A DNA stretch of 64,000 bases from Pseudisothecium myosuroides (lineage: Eukaryota; Streptophyta; Bryopsida; Hypnales; Lembophyllaceae). Below are positions 23,701 through 33,818 of this stretch, one piece after another. Numbering within the stretch: the first letter of the stretch is position 1; each line of letters begins with the position of its first letter. The notes under the pieces are model-generated. The model ran no database searches. It had not been told where the DNA came from and was given only the letters and a program-made list of their open reading frames with translations. Location of the stretch: positions 31,576,224-31,640,223 of the forward strand of contig OX637287.1 of the NCBI GenBank assembly GCA_951799445.1, written 5' to 3'. Position numbers and translations under genes: made by a program.

Positions 23701-24285
23701 AGTCAGATCTGTTTCTAACTCCTTCCGGTGAGTTGGGTCGGTGGGAATAGCCGGTCTAACTATCCGAGCTGTGACAGAAGGTTGACGCGCTATCGGGTTG
23801 CTGGACTCCGCTATAATTCACCGACACCGACTACTAAATCCGGTGCAATCGGCACCGACCTCACCCGTCTCTCCCTGTCGCGATCTCTAACTCACCACTC
23901 TTTCTCTCAGCTAAGTGCGCAAGACAAACAGCAAAGTGAAGAATGAGGAAGATTAGGTCTGGCGACGGTTTAAGTACTAGTTGAGCTGCCGACCGTTCCC
24001 CTTGGCGAACGGAAAGAGGTCCGTTCCCGTAACGGTTCCCTAGCGGCGTAGGTCGGATACCTATTCCGTAGCTCGTTCCGATCCGACCTAACTTGGATTT
24101 AAGATCCGCTCCTGCTCTCGAAAGAACCCGGTTTAAAGGATCCGGAATCTCGGATTCTAATTATCCGGAATCTATCTGTATTCGGATCTAATTTCTTATT
24201 TCTTACCAAAGTTTTGAAATTTTTGACTAACTCCTACCCTATTTCTAAGCTATATCTCTTCCTAATGAGTTTCCGTGCTCCCACA
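20780..24285 (-). mobile_element. C1, solo LTR of gypsy family C (3506 bp)
   Basis: Read on the minus strand it begins TGTGGGAGCACGGAAACTC and ends GCGCGTACAACA. Both ends match C2 and C3 and, more distantly, the B LTR. It is flanked by TGCTT. No internal region of C remains, so this is a solo LTR. A TATA-like TACTTAAAC lies at 23968-23976 (minus) and the LTR reading frame at 21914-23820. It separates the RNase H and integrase parts of B. Confidence 0.9.
21914..23820 (-). pseudogene. LTR-encoded protein in C1
   Basis: This is homologous to the frames in C2 and C3 and in the B LTR. The usual ATG is changed to ATA (near 23817), so the first available ATG lies at 23697 (MGCVGLIHRPWNVKD). It keeps FLIPILYPEKSTR, ANTIFGAL, SPYLFHLYHHQEVL, the acidic run, the coiled coil (LEKERDDLLGRV) and the basic tail SSSSKKSKRGK. 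Damage consists of TAG at 22528-22530 after TILVDF (shared by every C copy here), a TAA about 30 bases later (CAA in the sister copies) and a one-base deletion near 22290. The product's function is unknown. Confidence 0.75.
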
Positions 24286-24290
24286 TGCTT
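24286..24290. repeat. Target-site duplication of C1, right copy
   Basis: TGCTT, second copy; pairs with 20775-20779. Confidence 0.92.
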
Positions 24291-25432
24291 GGAGGTCAAG
24301 GAACGGAAGAAGGTACTGAGAGCCTTACATTCCGGACTATTAGGGGGTCATTTCGCCACCATGACTACGGTAAACCGAATCCGGAGCGCCGGATACTGGT
24401 GGCCGTATTTGATACGCGATGTCAAAGCGTATGTTGGGAGTTGTGACCAATGTCAACGGACGGGAGCGCCATCCTTCCGGAACCATTGGCCACTAACTCC
24501 TATCATTCCGTTAGCTCCATTTGAGAAATGGGGGATTGACTTTATAGGTCCCATTTCTCCGGTGAGCGCCAGGAAGAAGAGATACATAATCCTAGCCACG
24601 GATTATGCCTCTAAATGGGTAGAAGCTCGTCCGACCCGGCATAATTCAGCCAAAACGGCCGCTTCTTTTCTATTTACGGAAATCATGATGCGATTTGGGC
24701 ATCCGTTGGAGTTGGTCAATGACAAGGGACTGCATTTCCTCAATGATGTCATCCAAGACATTACGGACCGGTACCTCATTAAGCACCGAAAGACCACACC
24801 TTACAATCCTAGGGCGAACGGATTGACGGAACGGGCCAACGACATTGTAGAAAAAGCTTTACACAAAACGATTTCCGAAAACAAGACGGATTGGGACTTG
24901 AAGCTCCCATCAGCCGTCCATGCCTATAATACGTCAGACAAAAGCACAACCGGAAGGAGTCCCTTCTTCCTAGTGTTTGGACAGACGGCTGTTCATGGCA
25001 TCGAGCTGGAAGTCGAAACACACCGGATCATGGCATCCCGAACTGCAATCCGGAACTACAATCCAGAAATTTGACTGATGGCTATCGAAGATCTGGAAGA
25101 AGCTCGTGAAGTAGCGCTGGAACAAAATAAGGAGGTGCAAGCCAAGAGAAAGGAAGACCATGACTGGAAACTCCCAAAGGAACACGGAGTCAAGGTAGGT
25201 GGCCTGGTGTTACTCTACGACAGTCGCTACCGGAATTTCCGGGTAAGTTTCACACCAGATGGATGGGGCCGTATAGGGTAGAGTTTATCTACCCAAACGG
25301 ATCTTTATAGTTGACGGATTTGCAAGGCGTATGGTTTGACACAAGGGTTAATAAAAACCGGGTCAAGAAGTACGAAGCAGATCCGGATTCAGAAGAAGAG
25401 GACGATGATGTTCGCGAGGACGCTCACATTTG
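24291..25432 (+). pseudogene. B integrase
   Basis: This is the integrase end of pol, which inserts the element's DNA copy into chromosomes. The zinc-binding HHCC part is HSGLLGGHFA...CDQC (about 24338-24455). The core has WGIDFIG (first Asp), ELVNDKGLHF (second Asp, in place of the usual SDNGxxF) and NGLTERAND (Glu). The tail has GPYRVEFIYPNGS and a short acidic end. A TGA at 25072-25074 and a frameshift near 25255 interrupt it. The upstream junction, after removing C1, reads RRCLEVKERKKVL in frame. Confidence 0.92.
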
Positions 25433-25444
25433 AAAATGGGGTAA
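25433..25444 (+). other. Polypurine tract of B
   Basis: AAAATGGGGTAA lies directly before the 3' LTR, at the expected place for the plus-strand DNA primer. It is short and contains one T. Confidence 0.6.
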
Positions 25445-27698
25445 TGTGGGAGTACGTATCATCCGGAAAGTCCCAATTAACAATTTAGTGGAGGTAAAAG
25501 TAGCAGAACTTTTTCAATTTTTGCATTTAAATACAAAGTTAGGACTTAGATATTAGAAATAGAAATTAGTTTCTACGTAGAAAAGATAAAACTCTAATTA
25601 GATTACACAGTCTTCCGGAAACCGTAGCCGGAAAGCCGGAAAGCCAGAAAGTTCCGGATCGTGGGGACCTACTGCCTAGGTTCCGGCTAGGGAACTTACG
25701 GGAACTTTTTCGGCGGCGGGAACTTAGGGTTCCGACAGGTATTTAAACCCCACCGCCAGCCTCATTCAGTCTCTTTTTACCCGTGCTCTTCCACGGTGCG
25801 TTAGAAGAGAGAAAGAGTGGTGAGTTAGGGCGTGTTAGGGAAAGAAAGGGAGGAAGGTGCCGATTGCACCGGATTGTCTTAGCAGTCGGTGAGATGGCGG
25901 AAGCGAGTCAATCCCGGAGGTTGGTAGTGACAGCCCGGGGCGTGCGTCCGGTTATCCCATCGGATCCAGAGCGCCTTAAGGAGTTAGAGGAAGACCTAGA
26001 AATCATGGGGTGTCTAGGATTGATAAAACGTCTATGGAACGTCCGGAGTGAAGAGATGATTGACGAGCTGGTTTTCGGAGTGGGTAATCAGTTTGATTTA
26101 ACGATTAGGGGTCGTTCTAGGGCCTGGACTCCGAAATTGTGGGCGAAGGTGTACTTTACACCAACCAGGGATCCAAAATGGCGTCCCAGACAGACACTTA
26201 CGCCGCGGATGTATTCCGGAGTCATGCGGATTCCAAGGAAGGAAACGCTGCTAGCGACTGTAAGAGTCCCCGGGATGGGCAGTTGTTAGCATTCCTCATC
26301 CCTATTTTGTATCCGGAAAAGCCCACCCGGATTACAATGATTGTGGCAAATACTATTTTCGAAGCGCTGGGAGATAGAGAGAATCCGGCTCCTAGGCCGG
26401 TCAGTTGGGGAGTGATCATTCACTCCGTAGTGGAAAAGTTAGCGGTTAATATCGCGAACAAGAAGTCGAGTCCGATTAGCCCCTATCTTTTCCATCTGTA
26501 TCACTCCGAGGATGCACTGGCCGGACCGGAAATGACAGTGTACCGGAAGGGCGAGAATCTGTTAAGTACGGACTTCCCGCGGAGGATGAACCGGATGAGC
26601 TCGAGCCGGAAGAAGAGGAACCGGAACCGGAGCATGCATCACCCAACGTTGTAGGGACGCGCCGGAAGTCGACTGATCAGGGTGCTCGGGGGAAACAAGA
26701 AGCCGAGGAGGTAGAGAAGCCCCGAGACCCTCTTCCGGACACGGATCAGCTAGAGACCACCATCAAATGGCTGATAGCTACCCGGGCACAGAATGAGTGG
26801 ATGTCGGCGCTGATCCGGGATATGTGCGAGAAATTGGGTGTGAAGGAAGAAACTCAAATCCTGGTGGCGTTGACGGAAAGGCCGGATCCGGAAGCGGTGA
26901 AGCAACTGGAGGACCGGATTCTGACCTTGGAGCAAGAACGGGACCGGTTTAGAGAGCAAGTTGCGTGGTCGGATAGAGAGCGGATGGCCGCTGAAGGAAA
27001 GGAGGGAGAAGCCCTCGATCTGGTCCGGAATGTCCGGGGCCTATTTGACAATCCGGCGGATATTCTTGCCAGAGCTACACTCTGGAATTCCCAGATGGTG
27101 AAGGATGGTCACGTGGTCGGATCAAAGGTGGTGAACATCCTCATTGATTTTGAAGTCCGGATCGAAGGAATGCTCAAGGAAGTCCGGCAGCTGTTGGGAA
27201 ACCTGGATCCGCTTGAGGGGTTAGACCAAGGCCTTTTTGACCTGGGTCATGATCTCCAAGAAGGAGGGGCACAAAATCAGCCTTCTCCGGCAAAAAGCAA
27301 AACACTTGCCGGAACGTCGCAAGCCGGAACAGCATCGGCCTAGAAGAGGAGGTCGTTAGTGAAGCAGTTTGCGGCCACAACTCCGGTGAAGGACGTTGTT
27401 CTAGGCGTGCCAGCCGGAAGAACTGCGTTGGTGGCGAATCTCTTCCCCGACAGACCGGTTGCTTCCACTTTCTGGGAACCAGCCTTACCCGGAACGGTGT
27501 TGAATCCAGCTCGGACGGATCCGGTGAGTTTTACTCACATGCTCCAGCCCCTTTTGCAGACACCAGTACCGTCCCAGCTCATCGATCTTACTGTTCCGAA
27601 ACCACGGGGACGACGGTTACTGAACGAGGCGGACCCGGAATCGGAAGAGGAGGAAGAGACCACTCAATCGAAGGAAGAAGAGTTGCAGCCTCCCCGGA
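25445..27698 (+). repeat. 3' LTR of B, truncated
   Basis: It matches the first 2246 bp of the 5' LTR and stops exactly where A2 begins (TGTGGGCG at 27699). The equivalent of 9259-10477 (1219 bp) is absent from the window. The five bases before A2, CCGGA, should be the left duplication of A2, but no CCGGA follows the A sequence at 32655. The LTR frame starts at ATG 25894 and repeats the frameshifts and the TAG (27341-27343) of the 5' LTR. Its last codons before the break read into A2. Confidence 0.88.
25894..27698 (+). pseudogene. LTR-encoded protein, 3' LTR copy of B, truncated
   Basis: This is the second copy of the frame described at 7454-9353, with the same ATG context and the same two frameshifts and TAG. 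It differs by a few substitutions, for example KRPWNV changed to KRLWNV. The basic tail is missing because A2 interrupts it after LQPPR. Shared lesions are expected, because both LTRs of an insertion are copied from one template. Confidence 0.78.
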
Positions 27699-30600
27699 TG
27701 TGGGCGCTAGATTACCCACCCTTGGTTATAGAGCGAACACCGACCAGGTTCTATGCCTTTATCCACATTTTTTAATATATGGGGGTGATGTGAGCGCGGT
27801 CCACTGTGCCTTCCAAGAAATGAATCTTTTTTGCTAACGTTTCCTAAGTGTCGTGGATGGCAGCGAATAATTAGAATGCATGTAGTAACTCACAAGGTAA
27901 TTGCAATGCTCAGGGGTAATGGTAAAATTCTAACTTCCTAACTATCTATCCTATGTTGAGGGTAGACTGGGTAGTTGGCGTCATTTCTAACGTCTCTAAC
28001 TACTTAAAAAGGGGAACCCCTATGTTCCTTCCATGAACCTCTAAGACTATCGTGGGGTTTTAAGACTCCACCTAGAAGTTCTACTTCTAAAGATTAACTC
28101 TAAAGTTCAACTCTTACTCTAATCTTCAACCTCTAAATGAAACTCTAGATTTTTACTCTTTTAACTTGGGTTTAAATATTAACTACCGACTTTTAACTCT
28201 AGGTTTTTACTCCTAATTTAACTCTGAAGTTTATCCTCGGAATTTAACTCTAGGTTTAACTTTTAACTCTAAGTTTTTACTCCTCTATTCTATTCTAAAT
28301 TTATCCTTCTAAATTTAACTCTATGATTTTGACTTTTAACTTTAGGTTTTTACTTCTAAATCAACTTCGACTCCTAACTTCCAAGTTTTAACCTTCTAGG
28401 GTAATTCTAAGTTTCACTTCTAATTCTATGTTCTTATTTCTAAACTACTCTAAGATTTACCCTCTAAAGTTAACTCTAACTTTTCACTTTTTACTGCAGA
28501 TTTTTACTCCTAATTTAACTCTAGGTTTTTGACTTTTAACTCTAAATTTTTACTTCTAAAATTAATTCCCAATCTTAACCTCCAGGTTTAACTCTACGTT
28601 TTCACTTTAACTCTAGATTTTTTTACTTCCAACTAACTCTAAAATTTAACTTCTACCTCTAAGTTTTAACTTCTACTCTTAGCTTTTGACTCTAACCTTT
28701 ACTCCCGAATTGACTCTAAAATTTAACCTTTAAATTTAATCTAAACTTTTGACTTTTGACTTTTGACTTTTACTTCCAAATTTAATCCTATCGTTTTAAT
28801 CCTGGATTAACTCTAAATGTTACCCTCCTAAATTTAATTCCAACTTTTAACTCTAGGGTTTTGACTTCTAATTTTTACTCTATTCCTAACTCAACAATCT
28901 ACTTCCTAAGTGGATTCTACTTTTGACTTCTATTTCCTACTCTACTTTTTACCTCCCAAAGTTAACTCCAAATTTCAACTTTTGAATTTTACTTCCCTAA
29001 TTAAAATCTTAATTTAACTCTAGGTTTTTAAACCGTTAATTGATCTTTAATTTTAATCCTAAATCCTCCCTCTAATCTAATCCTAATTTCCGTCCATTGT
29101 TCCTTGTGGTTCAAATTTAATTAAAATTCCTTCGTTCTACCCCCTACCGCTTAACTTAGCCTAACGCGGTCAGTTTACGGTCGAATTTTAATTATAAGAT
29201 GTTTTTGGAACCCTCTATCCCTAATCTATCAACTTTTGAATCTAAACTTCTAATTCACGCTAATCTCGGATGCTAATCACGCTCTAAGGGCTGATTAGGA
29301 AAAACAAATGCTAATTAGGGAGAAACGACTAGGATTAGTTTAATGACCCACCTCGTTACTGCTAGTGTCGGAAATGACGTCATCCCCGTCCACATGCGCG
29401 TCCTCGTGCTCCATGGTGGCCACTCGCGATTGTCTTCTTTTATTTTTGTGTTACGATTTTTATTTATTTCATTTTTTTCAATGCCCACGGCTTAATTTGT
29501 AGAAAAGAAAACGTTACACGTATGATGTTCTAACCCTTTCCCCCCATTTCCTTCTCCTTTTCTTTCTCTCCTCTTCTTTCTTCTATTCTTGAACTATTCC
29601 ACCAACCGTGGTGATGGTGGTCTTACGCTTCTAGTCTCAAACTTCGTGAAGTTTTAATGAGCCTCCTACCCTCTTACGCAACTTTGCTTTGTGTCATCCT
29701 AATCCTCCTCCCAACGGTTGCAAGGAGTTCTTCTAGATTTCCTACCTAATCTCCTAGCTAGGCACTATTTATCGACTCTCTCCTTTCCACTCCTATAACA
29801 CATCCTCCTCCCTAATTTCCTTCCATTGTGTGTAGGTGTGAGTGGTGATGCAGGTAGGATCGGATGTTTTTGTGCAGGTGGCGCGTAGAGCGGCAATTTC
29901 TATTTCTCCCCTCCCCTTTCTATTGTGTTTTTGAAGTTCCAAGTTGAGTTTTTTCCTCTCCCCAACTGGATTCCAAAATTTCAGACTTTAAAAAATAAAA
30001 AAAAATAAAAAAAAAGGGTGGTTGGGGCCTCGCATGGCATCGTCCCGTTTCGTTCTGGAAATCCAGAAATTTAGTATTTCAGTCCAGCCAAGTTGACTAG
30101 CTTGATGCTGATGTTTAGTTCAATCAAGCTGACTTAGCCCGATGCTAATGTTAGTTCAGTCAAGCTGATTGCCCGATGCTGCATGCTAGCTGTATGGCTG
30201 GCTGCCGGTCCGGTATGCTGCTGTATGCTGGCTGTATGCTGGCCGGTATGCTGGTCCGGTATGCTGGCTGTATGCTGGCTGTATGCTGGTTCGGGTTACT
30301 AGCTGCCTTCCCAAAAATCCACACAACCGGGTTCCCTTAGGGGAACCCACTAACACAACTTAAATTGGATTTTTGTAAAGGGTTAGGGCTAGGATCGAAG
30401 CTTCGCCGTCCGGGGAGTTAGGCCCCAAATTTTTAGAACGGTCACCTAAGCTAAGTGTCACGGGATGGTCACTCTCTTCCTAGAAACTCGTGACCAATCT
30501 TGGAAGCTAAACTCTGGTTTTTTCCAAGAAGGTCTTGGAAACTAGACTTTGAAATCTAAGGCTATAGAGGTTCAAGGCTCCGCCGTAAAATTGGTTTTAA

Positions 30601-32655
30601 CACCAACTTTAGGACTTGTAACACTCCATGGGTTCAAAGCTCCGCCGTCTAAGACTATTTTAACACACACTATAGGACTTGACATGGTCACTAGTTCAAA
30701 GCTTCGCCGCTATGGGGGGGTTTCACACAACAAGGGGAATATTAGAAGAAGGTAGAAAAGACAAATTTAAGGAACACACGTGACAAAGCCAAAGCTTTGC
30801 CGTCTCGAGGGGGGGTCCACACAACAAGGGGAATATTAGAAGAAGGTAGAAAAGACAAATTTAAGGAACACACGTGACAAAGCCAAAGCTTCGCCGTCCC
30901 GAGGGGGGGTCCACACAACAAAGGGAAGATTAGAAGAGGATGAGAATACACAAGTGAAGAAAACAACACGGTTAGGACACGTAAAGACACACAACTTCAC
31001 AAGCTAAAGGCCCCCCAAAGTGGCATCGCCAAGGTACGGTGGGGGGTGACTTTAGGATTAGGACAAGACACCAAAAGACTCCTAAACTCACAAGTTAGCT
31101 CACAAAGGAACTACAAGAGAGAAACGAGGACTCTTAACTCGTAACAAAGGTATAACAAACGCACGAGAAGTACACAAGGCAAGATAGAAGGACCCCCTAA
31201 GGACCTCCAAAGCTTGAAATCTAGCAACAATGGAGCCAAAAGTGCTCTGAAAACACCGTAGAGGTTTTTGGCTTAAAACGCCAAAATATCCAAAATAACT
31301 TGGACCCACAGACCCAAACAAAAGTGAGGGGGTGTTTTAGAGAGAGAAATGGGGCCCTTATATAGGTTTCCCAAGGGCTCACCCCTCTCTCTAAAGCTCT
31401 AAGGTAACCTTATCAACGGGGATTTTCATCCTCATCCTCAAAGATTTTCATCCTACATCCTAAATTTCTACTTCTACCATCTATGCTGGACCAACATCCT
31501 AACTTTTGGAGATTAGCTCCAATCGTCGAACGGATTGCGCCGTTGGATCCAGAATGCCGTGTTTAGTCCTAGACCACCCTTTCCCCCGTACCGAGGCCAA
31601 AAACCCATCGTAGGCTAATTTAGTTTAAAAACCAAATCGTGGTAAAATCCTAGATCTTGGGGGTCTCCTATTTTGAGAAATGTGAATAGCCTAGGGTCTC
31701 CGGTAGGTGCGAGAGAGTCGGGAAGGACTTTTGGTTGACTTCGTTTCGCCATCGTATGGTCCCGGAATGCCGGTCAACGTGGCGGGGACCCCGCCACGTG
31801 GTTAATTCCCGAGGAATCTCGCCGGTTCAGGTACTTGCCGCTATCGGAATGTCGTGAAACTTCACGGAGCGCATTATTAACATAAAACAAGTTAGTCTAA
31901 TTTTTAGTGAGATTTTATTGTAACCTGGGTAATTTCCATGAAATTCCCGTTGGAGGTTAGGAGGGTTGACCACCCGGAAAAAGGTTCTTCTGCAAGTCGG
32001 AAGATGCCGGGATTTTTCACGTGACCTCTCAAGGAGTCGCATGAAAGACGTGCAGGTGTGTTTCCGTACCTGGCACGATTGGTCAATGGAGATTTAAACT
32101 GGACATCTCCTTGAAGTAGCGACGGTGCGGGAATCTTCTGCAGGTGGAGGAATCTTGGCAAACCGATTTCGCCGTTGGACTCCTGGCATGGGATTCACCC
32201 TAGAACACCATCCTTGGGCTGTAGATTCTTCCATGGGCCTGGTCTTGCATGAGTGGCTCCTGCATGCTAACAATCGGGATTTTGGGAATTCGTTGATCTA
32301 ATGGGGAATTCTAAATCTAACTCTAGGACCCGACCTAGTGGCCTCGCTGTGGATCCCTCGGACCGACCTAGCCATGAATCGCCACATTCATAGTGGGATT
32401 TAGCCCTTTTGGGGCTATGTAACTCGAATCCTCCAAATCTAACCTTTTCGTTATTTCTACACTATTTTTAGGCAAGGTTTGGGGGATTCTAAGTAAAAAA
32501 TACAAATCTAGACCAAATACTATAATGGGTATGACACAACCCTATTTCGGTTCTACACTCTTTTTATGGATTTTTGTATACTTTTATCAACTTTAAATTG
32601 CAAATTTCCAAAAAAATAATTCTACGAGTCCCAAGTGACAAATTGGAAGCTCACA
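27699..32655 (-). mobile_element. A2/A1 recombinant giant LTR (4957 bp)
   Basis: On the plus strand it starts TGTGGGCGCTAG and ends GAGCTCACA, so it looks like one complete family A LTR in minus orientation. Its left flank is the interior of the B 3' LTR (CCGGA), and its right flank is the transposase gene with CTCCG, the partner of 5013-5017. The simplest reading is that A2 inserted in B's 3' LTR and then recombined with the right half of A1, giving one hybrid copy. The crossover must lie more than 2 kb from the left end, where A1's right half begins. The middle holds CTGTATGCTGG repeats (30180-30300) and CAAAGCTCCGCCGTC units. No gene is seen. Confidence 0.8.
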
Positions 32656-32660
32656 CTCCG
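32656..32660. repeat. Target-site duplication of A1, right copy
   Basis: CTCCG, second copy; pairs with 5013-5017. Confidence 0.88.
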
Positions 32661-33818
32661 CCAAATTACACGACGACATCTCGGCCAATTCGTTTGGTGT
32701 AAGGTCCTGCATGTAGTCTTCTAAGATGAGTGTTGAAACGAGGACCAAGACTACAGAACATTAAGTAACTAGGGAGGAAGAGATGCAAGAACTGTACTAC
32801 CAAGGAGTAGTGCCGATATCGGCATTGCAATTGCAAGGTGGACGAAACAAGGCGGAAAACCAACTGAAAATGATACTTACTAGTTCCATGAATCCTCTCC
32901 ATTGGCGGTATCGAAAATGCCAGAATGCGAGCCATAAATCGAGTCGGGGGAGTCCTTCATCAGTTGAAGCTCCAGATGATAACCACCAAGCACGGATGGC
33001 CAAGTACCTACTCTGAGCCTCCTCCAATGATACAGAGTTCTTGTATTGTTTACAGAGGCGTCGATGCTGATCCTGCAGGTCTGCTCTGATATCTGCCTTG
33101 GTGTGTTTTTCCAGTGATTGGGTCCAGTGGAAAAGGCAAGTTCTCTCACGGTTGACCATGGGGATTGTTGGGTCACCAGAATCGTATACAACACATACAG
33201 CATTCCAGTTTGCCTGGGCACTGTCTGCCATGAACCCTTTGAAATTTGGATTAGTAACACCAAGCTTAGAAGACACAACATTCAGATTCTTCCAGAACAC
33301 TTGTTGAGCTGCCACATCTTCAGATTGCATATCGCAAACCGCAATAGTCATGACGCGGCAGTATGTGGAGTCATAGACGTGATAGGCCATTGTGGTCCAA
33401 GACTTTACCCGTTTGACATGGTCAAACATCATCCACGCGTTTTCCAAGTCCCCTCCAGGTTGCATACGCTTGACCAGGTCGACCCCACTTCCGGAGCCCA
33501 GTTTTGCCATTTTGAAGATGAAGACCTTGTCAAAGTCCGCTCCTTATCCTGGAAACCTGTTCTCTTGGATGAAGGCCCATTTGCTTGACCCTCTCAATTT
33601 GGTGATGCTATCTAGGACTCCAAAACGACGGAGGTATCGGAAAGTGGTTACCTCGTTCCGAATACTTGGAGATGACATTTGTTTGAATTTGTCCAAGACC
33701 GGGAGTAGTTCGTCAATGGCTAGAGTCTTCTGAGGCACACCTTCCGGGCATAGAAGTAATTTGCCAAGGTACTCCTTCGTTGCCTCCAGGACAATGGCAG
33801 AGTTTGTCGCTGATGGAG
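32656..33818 (-). pseudogene. MULE transposase, catalytic middle part
   Basis: This carries the MULE transposase core, continuing from 38469 across insertion A4. In order: SATNSAIVLEATKEYLGKLL, KQMSSPSIRNEVTTFRYLRRFGV, WMMFDHVKRVKSWTTMA (likely first catalytic Asp), NFKGFMADSAQANWNAV (second Asp), ERTCLFHWTQSLEKH (the CxxH motif typical of MULEs) and LWLAFWHFRYRQWRGFMEL. A donor CTA|GTAAGTATC at 32881/32880 starts an intron of roughly 120-190 bp that contains the palindrome TGCCGATATCGGCA. Coding resumes by LILEDYMQDLTPNELAEM. An in-frame TAA at 33541-33543 (probably from CAA) breaks the frame. The 5 bp at 33814-33818 are the A4 duplication. Confidence 0.87.

Larger units (their letters stand above)
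7013..27698 (+). mobile_element. Ty3/gypsy retrotransposon B, nested in A1
   Basis: Element B has a 3465-bp 5' LTR (7013-10477), a primer site, a single-frame gag-pol gene, a purine-rich tract and a 3' LTR truncated at 27698. The internal region is 10478-25444. Removing the solo LTRs A3 (in gag) and C1 (before integrase) leaves about 5.99 kb, normal for gypsy, so the original was about 12.9 kb. The left flank CCTAC should be repeated to the right, but that flank was lost in the A1/A2 recombination. The order protease, reverse transcriptase, RNase H, integrase identifies Ty3/gypsy. The LTRs encode a protein-like frame of their own. Confidence 0.9.

Noticed and set aside
5018..32655. A1 left fragment and 27699-32655 as the two LTRs of one full-length retrotransposon
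   Set aside because: Next to the inner ends there is no primer site or purine tract of such an element. The sequence inside 27699 is the middle of B's 3' LTR, and the left fragment stops exactly at B's 5' LTR. Nesting plus recombination explains all flanks.
33118..33733. Plus-strand open frames over the transposase core
   Set aside because: They are antisense shadows of the minus-strand MULE gene, whose motifs are unmistakable. The same applies at 3776-4133 and 39034-39372.
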